A stretch of 48,029 nucleotides of DNA from GCA-003244245 sp036501085 (lineage in GTDB: Bacteria > Actinomycetota > Actinomycetes > Mycobacteriales > Pseudonocardiaceae), in assembly GCA_036501085.1 (NCBI GenBank), contig DASYAZ010000153.1, positions 1-48,029 on the forward strand, given 5' to 3'. The position numbers and the translations under genes were made by a program. The notes beneath the pieces were generated by a model. The model was given only the letters and a program-made list of their open reading frames with translations, made no database searches and was not told where the DNA came from. Below are positions 8,543 through 16,013 of this stretch, one piece after another; the stretch's first letter is position 1, and every line of letters starts with the position of its first letter.

Positions 8543-10354
8543 TCAGGGGGCGCAGATGACGTGCGGGACGGGGTCGTAGCGGACCTTGCGGGTGTGCCGG
8601 GAGACCTCGGCGTGGGTGCGGGCGTCCCGGATGACTCTCGTGTCGGTGACCGTGAAGCCGCGGGAGCCCGAGGTGGCGACGCACGGCTGGCCGTGGATCG
8701 TCTCGGTCTTGGGCTCGGTGAAGTCGGTGCGGGGACCGGTGATCGACTCGACGTCGACGTGTTTGGTGCCCCAGAGCGTCACCGTCACCTCGGCGGGGGT
8801 CCACGCCGTCTGGATGAGGATTCCCGTGGTGGTGTCGTCCCGGAACTTGACGTCGATGGCGCCCTCGAACACGGTTGCCTCCCGCGCCGCGGGATAGCGG
8901 CTGATGTAGTAGCTGTGCTCCTTGTGCTCGATGTCGGTCATGCCCGAGAAGTAGCTGGCGTTGTAGAGCGTGGTGGCGAACTGGGAGATACCACCACCGA
9001 TACCTCGAGCGGGCCGGCCGTGATCGATGATGCCCGCGTCCACGTACCCGGTGGCGGCGGTGCGCGGGCCGGTGTACCCGTTGAGGCTGAAGGTCTCTCC
9101 CGGTCGTACGAGTGCACCGTTGACCTGCTCGGCGACCCGGCGGATGTTGTGCCCGGAATCGGCCGCGAACCCACCGGTGGTGAAGGTGCCGAGTGCAGTG
9201 GTGATCCCCAGCGAGTTGGCCTGCGCAGTGCTCAACGTCGGCGGCAGGGTGACGTAGCTGGCTGCCAGGGTGCGCTGGGCTCCCGAATTGTGCAGCACGC
9301 CCAGCAGCGGCAGCAGGCTGCCTGCCCAGTCGATCCCTCGCCCGTCGGCTGAGGGCAGCACCACCGGGGCGCCGTTCTGGATCAGGATCTGGGCGTTCTT
9401 GGCCGGGCGCTGGGTCGGCTCGAGTTGCGGGTTCAGGGCGGCGATCACTGTCGGGTTGTCGATGGTGGTGGTCAGGCCACCCTGGCTGTCCGGAGTGAAT
9501 CGCAGCGCCGTTGCGACGGTCTCAGGCGTGAGCACGGCGTCGTGGCCGTCGCCGGTGACCGTGACCGGGCCGGACACTGCGGGCTCGACGATGTCTCGCA
9601 GTGCTGTCTGGATCCCGTCGTGGGTGGTACGGACCGGTTGCGTGCTCACTGGGACTTCCACCGTGCCGCCGCGTACCCCCAGCCCGAGAACGCGATCCAC
9701 CGCGGCCGGAACGTCCAGGCGCTGGCCGGACTGTGGCTCGACGGGTACCGGCCGCGCGCCGGCGAAGCGGATGGTGCCCTCGATCGGCTCGCGGTCGATC
9801 TGGGTACGCAGCTCTTTCAGGGCCACGGTGAGCGTGGGACGGTCAGCGGTGGTGACCACGGCGACCGGGCGGATCCGCCACCACGAGGTGAGGCGGGTCC
9901 ACGGGTTGAGCGGTTGGCTGCCCGCGTGCTGCAGCGTGGCGGCCCAATCCACGGACAGGCCGGATCGCTGGGGATCGATGGTGGCTTTGACATCACCGGC
10001 GAGCAGCGTGATGGGGTGGGTCAGCCGTGGTTGGACCTGGTCCCGGAGTTGCTGCTCGGCCGCCGTGGGAGCCATCCCACCGACCGGTACGCCGGCGACG
10101 GTGACCCCGCGCGGGATCTTGCCGGAGGACATCGCCAGGTCAACGCAGTAGACCAGCCCCAGCAGCCCGAGCACGGCTGCCGCGATGAGTACCGCACGGC
10201 GCGGTGTTCGACGCCCACCCGCTCGGTGATCTCCCCGCTGGGAGCGCAGCTCGTGCTCCGGCGGGACCTCGGTGGTGGTGCCGGCGACGGTGCCGGGCGG
10301 GCCTTCGAACAAGAACCACGGCTCGTCCTGCGCCGGCTTGTGGGGAGGTGTCAC
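8543..10354 (-). CDS. VanW family membrane-anchored protein with peptidoglycan-binding-4 repeats
   Basis: 603 residues from a GTG at 10354. After a proline-rich cytosolic tail comes one membrane span (AVLIAAAVLGLLGLVYCVDLA), then two repeats of the YoaR-type putative peptidoglycan-binding domain (about residues 105-300). The VanW domain follows (RRVAEQVNGALVRPGETFSLNGYTG, GIGGGISQFATTLYNASYFSGM) with a C-terminal beta-rich tail. Most of the protein is extracytoplasmic. VanW proteins occur near vancomycin-resistance genes but their biochemical role is unknown; a cell-wall role is inferred. The GTG overlaps the stop of the GroES-like gene by four bases (GTGA), so the two are translationally coupled. 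Confidence 0.88.
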   Translation of the reverse strand: MTPPHKPAQDEPWFLFEGPPGTVAGTTTEVPPEHELRSQRGDHRAGGRRTPRRAVLIAAAVLGLLGLVYCVDLAMSSGKIPRGVTVAGVPVGGMAPTAAEQQLRDQVQPRLTHPITLLAGDVKATIDPQRSGLSVDWAATLQHAGSQPLNPWTRLTSWWRIRPVAVVTTADRPTLTVALKELRTQIDREPIEGTIRFAGARPVPVEPQSGQRLDVPAAVDRVLGLGVRGGTVEVPVSTQPVRTTHDGIQTALRDIVEPAVSGPVTVTGDGHDAVLTPETVATALRFTPDSQGGLTTTIDNPTVIAALNPQLEPTQRPAKNAQILIQNGAPVVLPSADGRGIDWAGSLLPLLGVLHNSGAQRTLAASYVTLPPTLSTAQANSLGITTALGTFTTGGFAADSGHNIRRVAEQVNGALVRPGETFSLNGYTGPRTAATGYVDAGIIDHGRPARGIGGGISQFATTLYNASYFSGMTDIEHKEHSYYISRYPAAREATVFEGAIDVKFRDDTTTGILIQTAWTPAEVTVTLWGTKHVDVESITGPRTDFTEPKTETIHGQPCVATSGSRGFTVTDTRVIRDARTHAEVSRHTRKVRYDPVPHVICAP

Positions 10355-10671
10355 AAGTACAGACCTGTTCCATGCTCGGCCCGCTCGTTCGCTACCGCCT
10401 GCAGGTCCCGCTCCCGCATGATCAGGTACGCGCAACCGCGCACCTCGACCTCGTACTGGTCCTCGGGGTTGAACAGCACCCGGTCGCCGACCTGGACGGC
10501 GCGGACGTGATGGCCGACCCCGTACACCTCGCCCCAGCTCAAGCGTTTGGCCACCTGGGCCGTCGCCGGGATGAGAATTCCCCCGCTGCTGCGTCGCTCC
10601 CCGTCCTCGCCCACCACGCGCACGATGACACGGTCGTGGAGCATCTGGATCTCGAGCTTGCTCTCGGGCAC
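10351..10671 (-). CDS. GroES-like (Cpn10 family) protein
   Basis: 106 residues from GTG 10671 (VPESKLEIQMLHDRVIV); ATG 10647 is an alternative. The frame extends to 10869 but that part is low-complexity and overlaps the upstream methyltransferase gene. GERRSSGGILIPATAQ corresponds to the GroES mobile loop, and VGDRVLFNPEDQYEVEVRG to the core barrel. No GroEL lies nearby, and actinobacteria carry such orphan Cpn10 paralogues in addition to groES. The stop overlaps the VanW-family start, so both are made from one mRNA. A co-chaperonin role is family-based; it may have a different partner. Confidence 0.8.
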   Translation of the reverse strand: MPESKLEIQMLHDRVIVRVVGEDGERRSSGGILIPATAQVAKRLSWGEVYGVGHHVRAVQVGDRVLFNPEDQYEVEVRGCAYLIMRERDLQAVANERAEHGTGLYL

Positions 10672-10723
10672 GGCGAAGAGGGTACGTGCTGCGATGGGTG
10701 CTCTTCGGTCGGCCCTTAGATGA

Positions 10724-11575
10724 TCAAGTGTGCTTCGCGGTGAGGAAGCCCCCGCTGGAGGGCTCGTCGAGTGGCCGGCCGTAGTGCGCGGCCAGTGCGG
10801 TCCGGGAGTGGATTCGGCATTGCCAGCCGTCTTCGGCCAGCCAGTGGGGCGCTCGCTCGCCCAATCCACCTTTCCACATCATGGTCACTCGGCTGACGCC
10901 GGGCGTCGCCCGAGCGCGGGCGAGCAGGCCGTTATCGTCGTGGCTGGTGTGTTCGAACGAGAGCCGACTGCTCGGCGCGGATAGCTCGCCGACCGTGGCC
11001 AGCATGCCGGAGGCCTCGTCGTAGGACAGGTAGACCAGCAGGCCTTCGGCGAGCCACACGGTCGCCGCGGACGGCTGGAAGCCCACGGCGAGGAGATCCT
11101 CGGCCCAAGGTTCCCGCAGATCGACAGGGAGCGTGGTTCGCTCGCACGCGGGGGTGGCGGTCTGGCCGTTCAGTACCCGCTGCTTGAACTGGAGTACCTC
11201 GGGCAGGTCGAGCTCGAAGACCCGGACGCCCTTCGGCCAGGGCAGCCGGAATGCGCGGGTGTCCAGACCGGCAGCGAGCAGGACGACCTGCCGGCAGCCG
11301 GCGGCTGCGGCGGTGAGGAGGAACTCGTCGTAGAAGCGGGTACGGACGACCGCGTGCGGGTAGAACATCGCGCCGATGCCGGAGGGCTCCCGCTCCTGAC
11401 TGTCGGTGAGGCAACCCTGCAGCTCGGGAAACAACACCCGCCCCGCCTCGACGAACGCCTGGGCGTAGGGGTCGTCGAAGAGCCGGTCCGCTCGCCGGCT
11501 CTCCATCGCGCGAATGCCGGCCACACCGAGGGCGGTCCTGCCCACACCGGGCAACGACTCCGGTGAGACCGGCAT
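10724..11575 (-). CDS. Class I SAM-dependent methyltransferase, TIGR00027 / leucine carboxyl methyltransferase-like
   Basis: 283 residues. ATG 11575 is supported by GGAGGT 7 nt upstream. GVGRTALGVAGIRAMESRRADRLFDDPYAQAFV is the usual N-terminus of this actinobacterial family. VVLLAAGLDTRAFRLPWP is the SAM-binding glycine motif in its family-specific AGLDTRA form, and VWLAEGLLVYLSYDEA is the later conserved block. Enzymes of this group methylate small molecules or carboxyl groups; the substrate is unknown here. A 17-bp tandem repeat lies in its promoter region. Confidence 0.88.
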   Translation of the reverse strand: MPVSPESLPGVGRTALGVAGIRAMESRRADRLFDDPYAQAFVEAGRVLFPELQGCLTDSQEREPSGIGAMFYPHAVVRTRFYDEFLLTAAAAGCRQVVLLAAGLDTRAFRLPWPKGVRVFELDLPEVLQFKQRVLNGQTATPACERTTLPVDLREPWAEDLLAVGFQPSAATVWLAEGLLVYLSYDEASGMLATVGELSAPSSRLSFEHTSHDDNGLLARARATPGVSRVTMMWKGGLGERAPHWLAEDGWQCRIHSRTALAAHYGRPLDEPSSGGFLTAKHT

Positions 11576-11626
11576 GGCCACCTCCGCAACGACCACGGTA
11601 ACCGCCGTTCGTTGCGACTGCACTCG

Positions 11627-11660
11627 CCGACCCTGTGCGTAGGCCGACCCTGTGCATAGG
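11627..11660. repeat. Tandem 17-bp direct repeat in the methyltransferase promoter region
   Basis: CCGACCCTGTGCGTAGG (11627-11643) is followed at once by CCGACCCTGTGCATAGG (11644-11660), differing at one base. The 17-bp period is not a whole number of helical turns, so the repeat may be either a double binding site or a simple duplication. Confidence 0.7.
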
Positions 11661-11663
11661 AAG

Positions 11664-11708
11664 GCCCCGTGAGGCTGCCGGGTCGGGGGTCCAACAGCAT
11701 CACGGGGC
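11664..11708 (-). terminator. Hairpin downstream of the AAA ATPase gene
   Basis: GCCCCGTGAGGCTG (11664-11677) pairs with CAGCATCACGGGGC (11695-11708), 13 of 14 bases, with a 17-nt loop. It lies 84 bp beyond the ATPase stop on the minus strand. No T-run follows, as is common for actinobacterial terminators. Confidence 0.45.
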
Positions 11709-11791
11709 TATCCATGTCATCGCAGGGCCCCACTGCCCTGTTACAGGGCTCCGTCGACCCGCGCACCGGTTCACTCTTCCGGGGGGCATCG

Positions 11792-12994
11792 TCAGGATGA
11801 GCTGGCGAGCCTGCCGAGGAGGAAGCGCCCGAAGTGTGGGACGGTGAAGGCGATCTGGCCGCGTTCCCCGGAATAGACCAGGCCCTTCTTGAGCAGGCTG
11901 TCCCGGGCCGGGGACAGTGACGAGGCCCGGCGGCCGAGCTGTTCTGCCACCTGGGTGGTGCCGATCGGTTCATCCCGGCCGCCGCTGAGCTCGGCCATCG
12001 ACTGCAGGTACTCCCGTTCAGCCGGAGTGGCCCGCTCGAACCGGGAGCCGAAGAAGCCGACGGCGAGCTCGCCCTCAGCTTCGGGCGCGGCCACCTGGAC
12101 GTCGACGATCCCGATCGGTGCTGCCGGGGCAGCGTCCCAGGCGGCCTTGCCGTAGGCCTGCACGAAATAGGGGTAGCCACCAGAGGTCTCGAACAGCAGA
12201 TCCAGCGCGTCCCGGGTGATGGCGGCCTCTTCCCGCTCGATGGGTGCGACCACCGCGCGATCGGCATCGGCACGATCGAGCCGATCGATCCGGCCGTAGC
12301 GGAACAGCCGCTCGGAGTAGGACTTCGATGCACTGAGCACCGCCGGCAGGTGTGGCAACCCCGCCCCGACCACCACCAGTGGCGCGCCGGACTGGGACAG
12401 CTCGTGGCAGGCGGCGCACAGCGCGGAGATGTCCTCGGGTGCCACGTCCTGCATCTCGTCGATCAGTAGTGCCACCCCGGTGCCGACGTCCGCGGCCAGT
12501 TCGGCGACCTCGGTGAACAGCTCCACCAGATCGATCTCGATATCCCCGGAGTCGGCCCGGCCGGTGACGGTGGGTGCGTCGATACCCGGTTGCCAGCGGT
12601 CGCGCAGCTTGGCCTCCTTCGGTGTGGCGCGTAGCGCGAAGGCCTTGAGTACCCCGAGAACCTCTTCGACCCGGTCCGGGGCGCGGTGGCGGAGCGCCAG
12701 ATCACGCACCGCGCGGTGCAACGCGGCTGACAGCGGGCGGCGCAGGCCGCCTTCGGGGCGGGCCTCGACCTTGCCGGCACCCCACCCACGGCGCATGGCC
12801 ATCGACCGGAGCTCGCCGAGCAGCACCGTCTTGCCCACGCCGCGCAGGCCGGTCAGCACCAGCGAGCGCTCCGGGCGGCCACGAGCCACCCGTTCCAGCA
12901 CGACCTCGAAGGCAGCGAGCTCGCGGTCCCGCCCGGCGAGCTCGGGCGGCCGCTGACCTGCGCCGGGGGCGAACGGGTTACGCACCGGATCCAT
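11792..12994 (-). CDS. AAA-type ATP-binding protein (ORC1/CDC6-like ATPase fold)
   Basis: 400 residues. The N-terminal PPELAGRDRELAAF entry motif, Walker A GLRGVGKT (about residues 49-56) and Walker B VALLIDEMQD (about 185-194) define a P-loop ATPase. GAGLPHLPAVLS (sensor-1 region) and SGGYPYFVQAYGKAAWD (sensor-2/lid region) follow. A C-terminal winged-helix-like part (TPAEREYLQSMAEL ... LGRRASSLSPARDSLLKKGLV) is predicted. Homologues are widespread in actinobacteria and are annotated only as ATP-binding proteins. No partner toxin, nuclease or transposition gene is adjacent, so its role is open. Confidence 0.82.
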   Translation of the reverse strand: MDPVRNPFAPGAGQRPPELAGRDRELAAFEVVLERVARGRPERSLVLTGLRGVGKTVLLGELRSMAMRRGWGAGKVEARPEGGLRRPLSAALHRAVRDLALRHRAPDRVEEVLGVLKAFALRATPKEAKLRDRWQPGIDAPTVTGRADSGDIEIDLVELFTEVAELAADVGTGVALLIDEMQDVAPEDISALCAACHELSQSGAPLVVVGAGLPHLPAVLSASKSYSERLFRYGRIDRLDRADADRAVVAPIEREEAAITRDALDLLFETSGGYPYFVQAYGKAAWDAAPAAPIGIVDVQVAAPEAEGELAVGFFGSRFERATPAEREYLQSMAELSGGRDEPIGTTQVAEQLGRRASSLSPARDSLLKKGLVYSGERGQIAFTVPHFGRFLLGRLASSS

Positions 12995-13083
12995 GCCTGA
13001 TGACCGTATCCGGCTGTCTAGCGTTTACCGCAGACGTGGCGATAAACCCCCATCGGCGTGTCGCGCCTCCGGTGTTACCACCC

Positions 13084-14526
13084 CTACCAGCGCAGATGCG
13101 GGCGCGGGCGGTCCGGCCAGTTCGCCTCGTTGCGCCGGTACACCGCGATCGGACGCTTGGCGACCCGGAAGGTGAGCCGGCGCACCTGGGCCAGTACCTC
13201 GCCGTCCGTCGCCAACCAGGCAGGCCCGCCGATCAGCTCCACGTGCAGTGACGGTGCTTCCCGCTGCACGTAGGTCCGGGTATGCCGGAGTGCACCCAGC
13301 AGGAGTGCGGCGACTGCGCGGGTCCGGGACAGGCGGCGGTCGGCACGCAGGTAACGGATATCGAGCAGGCCCGAATCCAGCTGCGGTCGCCAGGCCGGCA
13401 CCATGCCACGCGGGTGGTAGGGCCCGTTACCGACGAACAGGATCCAGAGTTGCTGCTCGCGGCCGTCCAGCTTCACCCGCATCGGCTGGGCGTTGTGCAG
13501 CGAGGTGACGAGTGCGGCCGCGAATGCCGGCCACTTGCCCCACCTGCGCTGCCACTTCTCCCGCAAGCGCACCAGGTCGGAGTAGCAGCCCAGGCTCGCG
13601 GTGTTGAGGAAGTACTGCCGCTGCACCGGCTGGTCGGCGTCATGTAGCTCCACCACTCCCAGATCGACGGCGACCGCCTCGCCGGTCTGGGCCGCGTCCA
13701 CGGCTTCTTGCAGGTCGTACACGCCGACGTCGCGGGCGAAGTGGTTGAGGGTGCCGGCCGGCACGACGACCAGCGGCAGGTTGCGCTCTCCGGCGACGGT
13801 TGCTGCGGCTGCTACGGTGCCGTCGCCGCCGGCGACGCCGATGGCCCGTGTCGCGCCGCCGGTGTGCCCGTCTCGGGTCCGCAGAGCGTCCTCCAGTTGG
13901 TTCCGGAGGTCCACTCCGTCCGTGGTGGGCAGGACGGTGGCGCCCGGCAGTGCCGCGGAGATCTCGGCGAGCGGGTCGTGATCCGGGTCACCCGATCGCT
14001 GGTTCACCACCATCACCAGGCCGGCTCCGGCCGGGAGCACGGGGGCGTCGTCGCGCGGCCTCGCCCGGGCTTCATCGGTGATGCGCACCGGCCACCAGCG
14101 CTGGGTGCCCAGCGCGATGGCGGAGCCGACCACTGCCCCCAGCAGCGCATCGGACATCCAGTGCTCGCTGGTGGGCGTCCGGGAATAGGCCGTGGCGGCG
14201 GCCAGCGGAGCGATGACCAATCCCGCTCTGGGGGATTCCAAGGTGACAGCGGTGGTGAAGGCTGCTGCGGACGCGGCGGGTCCGGTCGCAGACGGCGACG
14301 ACGCGCCGCGGGAACGCGCCGGGCTGGCGGACGGTGCCCGGGCTCGTGAGCGGCGCTGGTGTAGCAGCGGCGGGAGCACCGTATGGGTAGTCACGCCTGC
14401 CCCGGCGATCGCCAGGGTGCCGCGGAGTGCGGCACGCCTGGTGGCACCCCGCCGCGCGGCCAGTGCGGCGGCGATCGTGCACCACAGCAGGCCGTGCTGT
14501 ACGGCAGTGCCCAGTTTGTCGATCAT
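13084..14526 (-). CDS. PAP2 phosphatase-like / diacylglycerol kinase fusion
   Basis: 480 residues from ATG 14526 (GTG 14565 is an alternative). The first ~170 residues resemble a PAP2 lipid phosphatase, with SRTPTSEHWMSDALLG keeping the SR...H...D motif. The central PSGH motif reads PSATGPAASAAAF, without its histidine, and the KX6RP motif is unclear. Residues ~190-480 form an intact DAGK/sphingosine-kinase catalytic domain with AGGDGTVAAAATV, VPAGTLNHFARDVG and VGNGPYHPRGMVPAWRP. Such fusions act on membrane lipids, possibly phosphatidylinositol or polyprenol intermediates. Here kinase activity is likely but phosphatase activity is doubtful. Confidence 0.85.
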   Translation of the reverse strand: MIDKLGTAVQHGLLWCTIAAALAARRGATRRAALRGTLAIAGAGVTTHTVLPPLLHQRRSRARAPSASPARSRGASSPSATGPAASAAAFTTAVTLESPRAGLVIAPLAAATAYSRTPTSEHWMSDALLGAVVGSAIALGTQRWWPVRITDEARARPRDDAPVLPAGAGLVMVVNQRSGDPDHDPLAEISAALPGATVLPTTDGVDLRNQLEDALRTRDGHTGGATRAIGVAGGDGTVAAAATVAGERNLPLVVVPAGTLNHFARDVGVYDLQEAVDAAQTGEAVAVDLGVVELHDADQPVQRQYFLNTASLGCYSDLVRLREKWQRRWGKWPAFAAALVTSLHNAQPMRVKLDGREQQLWILFVGNGPYHPRGMVPAWRPQLDSGLLDIRYLRADRRLSRTRAVAALLLGALRHTRTYVQREAPSLHVELIGGPAWLATDGEVLAQVRRLTFRVAKRPIAVYRRNEANWPDRPRPHLRW

Positions 14527-14751
14527 CGGTTCGGGCGGACCAGTTCGTGCAGCGCAGGCGACCACGCCCCGAGCCGTCGCGGACTAATGTGATCGACTTC
14601 GTGCACGTCGCTCAACCGGCGCTGATACCACCCGATCACCGTCATGTTCGTTGATGCCTGAGGTGATCCTACGCTCAGAACTCACCGCAGCGCAGTGGCG
14701 TTTGCCTTCCTTGGGCATTATCGGGCTTTCTAGCCTCAGCCGAATACTCAG

Positions 14752-14767
14752 CGATAGACCCCTATCG
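14752..14767 (-). terminator. Short hairpin after the TetR gene
   Basis: CGATAG (14752-14757) pairs with CTATCG (14762-14767) around a 4-nt loop, 28 bp downstream of the TetR stop. The stem is only six base pairs and no T-run follows. The rest of 14527-14794 shows no recognisable gene. Confidence 0.3.
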
Positions 14768-14794
14768 GAGCCTGCCTCAGCCTTGGCCAGGCCG

Positions 14795-15406
14795 TTATGT
14801 GGGCGCGAGACCGGTCCAGACGATTTTCATCAGCCGGTTCACGAGGGCTTCCGGTGATTCCTCGGGGTGATCCAGCCCCCATTCCGACAATCCTTCGGCG
14901 GCTCCGACCAGCGCATGCGCGACCGGCGTCGAGCGGGCCCGCTCCTTTTGCGGCGAGTCCGCCAGCAGGCCCGCCACCAGGACGATGATCCGCCCACGCG
15001 CTGCCGCGATCTCGCCGGCGAAGGGCCCGCCCTGCACCCGGGCCTGCCGGTAGAGGACGATCCAGCTGTCGCGATGCTCCGCGACGAAGGTGAAGAAGGC
15101 CAGCAGGCCGCGGCGGAGCTGCTCGTGCGGAGCGAGTCCGGCGGGTACCGCGGCAGTGATCAGATCCATCAGTCGCTGCGCTTCCCGGCGGATACACGCG
15201 ATGAACAGTTCGTCTTTGGCGCCGAGGTAGGCATAGATCATCGGTTTGGAGACTCCGGCGGCCTCGGCGATCTCATCCATCGCCGCCAGATGGAACCCAC
15301 GCCGCGAGAACACGGCGACCGCGGCGTCCAGCATCTGCTGTTCCCGCACCTGCCGGGGGAGTCGCTGGCGGGCCTGCGGTGCGGGCTCGATGGTCGGGGA
15401 GGGCAC
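14795..15406 (-). CDS. TetR/AcrR family transcriptional regulator
   Basis: 203 residues. The N-terminal helix-turn-helix is textbook: REQQMLDAAVAVFSRRGF, MDEIAEAAGVSKPMIYAYLGAKDELF. The C-terminal ligand domain is unassigned. The GTG start at 15406 lacks a Shine-Dalgarno; the mRNA may be leaderless. The gene is divergent from an SCP2-domain gene, with a double palindromic site between them, so auto-repression and control of SCP2 are likely. The same half-site motif recurs before fadE5, hinting at a lipid-metabolism regulon (inference). Confidence 0.9.
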   Translation of the reverse strand: MPSPTIEPAPQARQRLPRQVREQQMLDAAVAVFSRRGFHLAAMDEIAEAAGVSKPMIYAYLGAKDELFIACIRREAQRLMDLITAAVPAGLAPHEQLRRGLLAFFTFVAEHRDSWIVLYRQARVQGGPFAGEIAAARGRIIVLVAGLLADSPQKERARSTPVAHALVGAAEGLSEWGLDHPEESPEALVNRLMKIVWTGLAPT

Positions 15407-15421
15407 AGTTTGCCAGTCTAC

Positions 15422-15451
15422 CTACTCAGTCGTAACCTTACTCATCAGTAG
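15422..15451. promoter_or_regulatory. Double TetR operator between tetR and the SCP2 gene
   Basis: Two 14-bp sites, CTACTCAGTCGTAA (15422-15435) and TTACTCATCAGTAG (15438-15451), form a 30-bp imperfect inverted repeat centred on GTAA-CC-TTAC. The second site resembles the fadE5 operator TTACTGACCAGTAA. It lies 17 bp upstream of the SCP2 start and 16 bp upstream of the TetR start. Confidence 0.6.
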
Positions 15452-15468
15452 CTAACAGGAGGGTGATC

Positions 15469-16002
15469 ATGGCAGACGCCGGAACCGGCAGCATCGATCC
15501 GCGGAAGCTGTCCACAGCGGAGTTCGGGGAGCTGCTGGGGCCCGCCAACGGCACGATGGATCCCCGCACCTTCGCCCGGGTGATCAAGTACGCATCGCCG
15601 GAGCAGCTCGACGCGGTGTTGAACGATCAGGCGCGGCGTACCGCGCTGCTGGACCAGATCTTCAACCGGATGGCCGGCCAGTTCCGCCCGGAGAATGCGC
15701 CGAGCCGGGACTCGGCGATCCACTGGCGGATCACCGGAGGTCCCAGCGACGACGATGAGTACGAGACCTGGATCACCGGAGCCGGTGGTACTGGCGGTTC
15801 TTCGGAGCCGCGGTGCTCGACCAGCAAGGACCTCTCGCACGATCCGCGGGTCACCCTCACGTTGTCCGGCGAGCAGTTCCTGGCCCTGGTCTCCGGTAAC
15901 AGCTCACCCACGATGATGTTCATCACCGGCAAGGTGACGTTGGACGGCGACCTCGGTTTCGCTGCCAACCTCGCCAAGATCTTCGATATTCCGGATGCGT
16001 GA
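15469..16002 (+). CDS. SCP2 sterol-binding domain protein
   Basis: 177 residues. The ATG at 15469 follows AGGAGG with a 6-nt gap; an in-frame GTG two codons earlier overlaps that site. An N-terminal helical region (TAEFGELLGPANGTMDPRTFARVIKYA) precedes an SCP2/alkyl-sulphatase-like fold. That fold shows IHWRITGG, DPRVTLTLSGEQFLALVSGNSSP and the hallmark FITGKVTLDGDLGFAANLAKIF. SCP2 domains bind fatty acyl-CoA or sterols in a hydrophobic tunnel. It is controlled by the divergent TetR protein, and convergent with a flavin monooxygenase gene 11 bp away. Confidence 0.88.
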   Translation: MADAGTGSIDPRKLSTAEFGELLGPANGTMDPRTFARVIKYASPEQLDAVLNDQARRTALLDQIFNRMAGQFRPENAPSRDSAIHWRITGGPSDDDEYETWITGAGGTGGSSEPRCSTSKDLSHDPRVTLTLSGEQFLALVSGNSSPTMMFITGKVTLDGDLGFAANLAKIFDIPDA

Positions 16003-16013
16003 GCGGCGGCCCC

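Noticed and set aside
11627..11708. Possible tRNA or structured RNA gene
   Set aside because: The arms form one hairpin plus a direct repeat, with no cloverleaf, anticodon arm or TTC loop.
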